Positions 13,586 through 16,526 of a DNA stretch of 16,526 nucleotides are shown in pieces. The stretch covers positions 1-16,526 of the forward strand of contig CAKQXI010000042.1 in the NCBI GenBank assembly GCA_934281565.1, given 5' to 3'. How positions within the stretch are numbered: position 1 is the first letter of the stretch; every line of letters starts with the position of its first letter. Origin of the DNA: an uncultured Prevotella sp. Lineage in GTDB: Bacteria > Bacteroidota > Bacteroidia > Bacteroidales > Bacteroidaceae. The notes beneath the pieces are model-generated. The model was not told the origin of the DNA. It saw only the letters and a program-made list of their open reading frames with translations, and did not search any database. The translations under genes were made by a program, and so were the position numbers.

Positions 13586-16315
13586 TTAGAATTGAATACT
13601 CAGTCCAATGGAATAAGTCCTGTACAGAGGATAGGTTCTCTTATCATCAATGCCCATCGTACTGTTAACCACATAACTATTGACCATCGGAGTCAAACCG
13701 CTATAACTGGTTATCGTAGCCAGATTGCTCACACTTGCAGAAATCCTCAATGACTGAACCAACTTCTTCTTAATCGGTATGTCATATCCCAAAGTAAGAT
13801 ACTCGAAATTGAGATAATCACCTTTCTCCAGCCAGTAGTCAGAGACTCTTTGATCAACAATGTCTTTCTCAGGTGCATTCCTCAACACATTATAGTCGGG
13901 GAAGCTCGACATATTGGTATAAGCCAAACCTGTGCCATTGAATATCTTATGTCCAAAAGCACCATTCATCTGCAAGGAGAGATAGAAATCACGATAGCGG
14001 AAACTGATGTTAGAGCCAAGTGTCACCTTTGGAGTAGCTTGCCCTGCTATGTATCTATCACCACCATCACTCAGGTCTATATTGCCATCACCATCCAAAT
14101 CTTCCAAGTCATAGCAATAATGCCCTTTTCCATCCTTTACGACTCCCTTGCAATGAGGAAGATAGAACACACCAAGAGGTTGACCGACAATTTGATATAC
14201 CACATTGTTATATCCACCATGCTGTCCAGCTCCTGAGAGAGCACCCATTGCTGTAATATCGGCTGCCGACATATGCATTCCCTTATAGTCGCCACTCAAA
14301 GACAGCAACTTGTTCTTTTGCCAAGCAAGGTTCATATTGATATTAAGCTCCATATCTTTCTTGGCAATCGGAGTGACAGAAAGACCTATCTCCAAACCTT
14401 TGTTCAACATCGACCCAATGTTGGCGAGCAACTTATCGTATGCAAATGGAGGCACAGGCACATCATAGGCATAAAGCATATCGGTTGTCTTAGAGTAATA
14501 ATACTCCGCCGTAAGAATCAGTCGATTGTTCCAAAATCCCATATCAGCACCGATATTGAAAGTAGAACGAGTTTCCCATTTTAAATCAGGATTATTGTTA
14601 CGTACCATCCCCATTGTCACAGTAGGGGTACTGCCAACCGACACGATACCATTCTGGCGTACCATATTCATTGTGGTATAGGAAGAAATACCACCCAAAT
14701 TGCCAGAACGACCGTATCCAGTACGCAACTTAAACATAGAAACCATCTTGGCATTTCTCAACCAAGACTCTTTTTTCATGTCCCATGAAGCAGAGACAGA
14801 CGGAAAGAAGCCCCAAGTATGGTCGGAGCCAACCATAGAAGAACCATCACCACGTGCTGCCACCGACAAAGTATACTTGTCCATGAGCGTATAGCTGACA
14901 TCTCCCATGACGGAAGCCATAGATGGATCCTCGTAATTGCTATCCGTTCCACCAAAAGGACGAGAAGCAGCCGCACCTATATTATTATAGCCAAAGTCGT
15001 TGGTAGTAATACCTTTTGCATGGGTCCAGAACGCAGTCTTCGTCTGCTTTTGGTATTCAGCTCCCAGCATTGCCTTGACGAGATGTATTCCCCAGCTATG
15101 TTGATAGTTGAGCGAGATATTGCCCAACCATTCCTCACTCTTAAACTCTCCCCTATAAATATTTCCTTGTGCCCAGACCCATGTAGGACAAAACTGATTG
15201 TTCTCGTTTGACGAATAGGAATAAGAACCAAAAGCAGATAAACTGAGTTGATTGTTAACACCACTACCATTCTGATGTTTCAGAATATCGTATGTCAACT
15301 TCAAATGAGCATTGAAGTTCATGTTCTTCGTATCGTCTCGCTCATAGAGCAAGGCACCGGGATGATTGATCTGTGATGCAGCTGAGTTCTTCGTCCAATT
15401 GCCATTCTCATCTTGTCCTGCAGGAAAAGTAGGGTTCATTGCCGCTGCAGAATAGAAAAGCATCTGGTTGTCAAAGATGTCATTGTTCTTGTAAGAAGAA
15501 CCAAACACACCAAAGTCACCAGTAAGTCTATCACCAAAAGCCTTTTGCGATACATCAATCTTCGCCACTAAGTTCTGATAACCTTTGCTGCGAACAATGG
15601 TATTGCGGTCGATGTATCCAAAAGAAGCACGATAGTTGGATTGTGGATTTCCTCCACTGAACGCCAAGTAATGGTTTTGAATATTTCCAGTACGAGTTAT
15701 CGCATGATGGAAATCAGTATCAAAGCCTTTGTCATTATAGCTTAGACCGAGCTTCTTTGCCGTAGTGACATATTGGGAGGCATTCAACATTTCCAGATGC
15801 TTATACATAGCCTCAATGCCAAAGTTGCCCTCATAAGATATTTGAAATCCCTTGCCAGTACCTTTCTTCGTCTTGACTTCAATGACACCAGAGGCACCAC
15901 GAGAACCATACATAGCTGTCTCTGCCGCATTTTTCAACACGGTAAAACTCTCGATGTCGGCAGGATAAATAGTAGCAAGAGTGGCTATGTCGGCTGTAAC
16001 GCCATCAATGATAACCAACGGATCGTTACCACCCATGATAGAAGTCGTACCGCGCACTCTCACAGAGTTGAGCATGGCAATTCGATCAAGACCATTGGTC
16101 GTAACATTCACACCTGCAGTCTTTCCACTCAACACATCCAAGGCATTGTTGACAACGCCTTTCTTAAGGAGTTGAGGCTCCACAATGCTTGCAGATCCCA
16201 TAATATGCAAAGAATCTAAATCGACAAGATGTAATCCTTGGGCTTGTAAGCCCATAGGAGTAGTCAATAACAAGAGCCATATTGACCACCTCATTTTTCT
16301 CTTTGTTTGTACCAT
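13586..16315 (-). CDS. SusC/RagA-family TonB-dependent outer-membrane transporter, short form
   Basis: The 909-residue protein has a signal peptide (MVQTKRKMRWSIWLLLLTTPMGLQAQ, cleavage near residue 25). It is the channel partner of the SusD-like lipoprotein and imports a large substrate using TonB energy. The plug region is clear: GKTAGVNV (~64), RGTTSIMGGNDPLVIIDGV, YPADIESFTVLKNAAETAMYGSRGASGVIEVKTKKG. A 22-strand barrel follows to the C-terminal SIGLSIQF ending in Phe. The ~80-100-residue carboxypeptidase-regulatory-like domain usual before the plug in SusC proteins is absent: mature sequence goes almost directly into the plug. Where an LDEVVV-type TonB box is expected there is only VDLDSLHIMG. 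A promoter-like TATATTTG upstream at 16366-16359 supports this start, so the protein looks naturally short rather than cut. It is the first gene of the susC-susD operon. Substrate unknown. Confidence 0.93.
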   Translation of the reverse strand: MVQTKRKMRWSIWLLLLTTPMGLQAQGLHLVDLDSLHIMGSASIVEPQLLKKGVVNNALDVLSGKTAGVNVTTNGLDRIAMLNSVRVRGTTSIMGGNDPLVIIDGVTADIATLATIYPADIESFTVLKNAAETAMYGSRGASGVIEVKTKKGTGKGFQISYEGNFGIEAMYKHLEMLNASQYVTTAKKLGLSYNDKGFDTDFHHAITRTGNIQNHYLAFSGGNPQSNYRASFGYIDRNTIVRSKGYQNLVAKIDVSQKAFGDRLTGDFGVFGSSYKNNDIFDNQMLFYSAAAMNPTFPAGQDENGNWTKNSAASQINHPGALLYERDDTKNMNFNAHLKLTYDILKHQNGSGVNNQLSLSAFGSYSYSSNENNQFCPTWVWAQGNIYRGEFKSEEWLGNISLNYQHSWGIHLVKAMLGAEYQKQTKTAFWTHAKGITTNDFGYNNIGAAASRPFGGTDSNYEDPSMASVMGDVSYTLMDKYTLSVAARGDGSSMVGSDHTWGFFPSVSASWDMKKESWLRNAKMVSMFKLRTGYGRSGNLGGISSYTTMNMVRQNGIVSVGSTPTVTMGMVRNNNPDLKWETRSTFNIGADMGFWNNRLILTAEYYYSKTTDMLYAYDVPVPPFAYDKLLANIGSMLNKGLEIGLSVTPIAKKDMELNINMNLAWQKNKLLSLSGDYKGMHMSAADITAMGALSGAGQHGGYNNVVYQIVGQPLGVFYLPHCKGVVKDGKGHYCYDLEDLDGDGNIDLSDGGDRYIAGQATPKVTLGSNISFRYRDFYLSLQMNGAFGHKIFNGTGLAYTNMSSFPDYNVLRNAPEKDIVDQRVSDYWLEKGDYLNFEYLTLGYDIPIKKKLVQSLRISASVSNLATITSYSGLTPMVNSYVVNSTMGIDDKRTYPLYRTYSIGLSIQF

Positions 16316-16358
16316 GAATTTTCGTGTTTTTGTTTTAGGTTATAACTTTGTTCGTTTG

Positions 16359-16366
16359 CAAATATA
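16359..16366 (-). promoter_or_regulatory. -7 promoter box of the susC-susD operon
   Basis: The minus strand reads TATATTTG, which fits TAnnTTTG, about 44 nt before the ATG at 16315. The -33 region is weak: a TTTG (16394-16391) is 24 nt away rather than about 20. It diverges from the promoter at 16417-16447. Confidence 0.45.
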
Positions 16367-16416
16367 TAAAAAAATACCGATACCCATACACAAAGATGCA
16401 AAAAACTATCATAAAT

Positions 16417-16447
16417 TTTGCTGTTTCATATATTTGTCGTAACTTTG
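16417..16447 (+). promoter_or_regulatory. Promoter of the TPP-riboswitch transcript
   Basis: TTTG (16417-16420), a 19-nt spacer and TAACTTTG (16440-16447) make a near-ideal Bacteroidetes promoter. Transcription should start near 16453, directly before a small hairpin and the riboswitch. Confidence 0.75.
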
Positions 16448-16470
16448 CACCCGGTTAGCAAAATGCTAAC

Positions 16471-16526
16471 TAAGGGGTGCTACCGCCATTGCGGATGCTG
16501 AGATTAAACCCTCTGACCTGATCCAG
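16471..16526 (+). promoter_or_regulatory. TPP riboswitch (THI element), 3' part beyond the right edge
   Basis: The thi-box core is plain: GGGGTGC (16474-16480), a CCGC/GCGG hairpin (16483-16494), GCTGAGA (16497-16503), then ACCCTCTGACCTGATCCAG (16508-16526). The closing part with the GCGUAGGGA segment lies outside the window. It binds thiamine pyrophosphate and normally represses thiamine synthesis or uptake genes, here a plus-strand operon off the right edge. A perfect hairpin GTTAGC-AAAAT-GCTAAC (16454-16470) sits immediately before the aptamer at the predicted 5' end of the RNA. Confidence 0.93.

Noticed and set aside
15773..16219. A 148-codon plus-strand frame opposite the start of susC
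   Set aside because: It is antisense to the conserved SusC plug region and shows no recognisable family or promoter.

Overview
The window looks like chromosomal DNA of a gut- or oral-type Bacteroidota, most likely Prevotella/Segatella. The evidence is a SusC/SusD outer-membrane pair, a fimbrillin-type lipoprotein, abundant SPII lipoproteins, and recurrent promoters of the Bacteroidetes type (-7 box TAnnTTTG, often with TTG about 20 nt upstream). Shine-Dalgarno sequences are largely absent. No tRNA, rRNA, CRISPR array, transposase or phage gene was seen.

Layout. Bases 1-1250 (minus) hold the N-terminal part of a fimbrillin-family lipoprotein that runs off the left edge, preceded by a ~420-nt untranslated leader (about 1251-1670). 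Back-to-back with its promoter is the promoter of a large secreted tricorn-like S41 peptidase (1771-5016, plus). After that gene's strong terminator there is a probable 34-codon minus-strand gene (5078-5182) with its own promoter and a good RBS. Divergent from it is a cytoplasmic GH94 cellobiose phosphorylase (5386-7848), followed by a long hairpin. A small lipoprotein of unknown function follows (8189-8599). The stretch 7850-9097 is rich in repeats: an 11-bp tandem array, a 33-bp palindrome, a 15-bp inverted repeat, a 22-bp tandem array and a second ~22-bp repeat. An AT-rich unknown lipoprotein (9098-10078, minus) has its own ~400-nt leader, which is clearly homologous to the fimbrillin leader. 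Then come thiamine pyrophosphokinase (thiN, plus), a convergent guanine deaminase (guaD, minus), and a susC-susD operon on the minus strand. A TPP riboswitch (plus) is cut by the right edge and would control an off-window operon.

How the genes relate. The window is a set of mostly monocistronic units rather than one pathway. Thiamine metabolism appears twice, as ThiN (makes TPP) and as the TPP riboswitch, which presumably governs thiamine biosynthesis or uptake genes to the right. The divergent SusC/SusD pair has no thi-box of its own and its substrate cannot be read from the sequence. The phosphorylase handles imported cello-oligosaccharide products in the cytoplasm.

Most interesting observation. 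The two leaders, at about 1251-1670 and 10079-10475, share sequence blocks in the same order from just after a -7 promoter box to just before the start codon of two unrelated lipoproteins. Several stems are kept by compensatory base changes. This supports a structured cis-regulatory RNA family attached to surface-lipoprotein genes, which I do not recognise as a named class.
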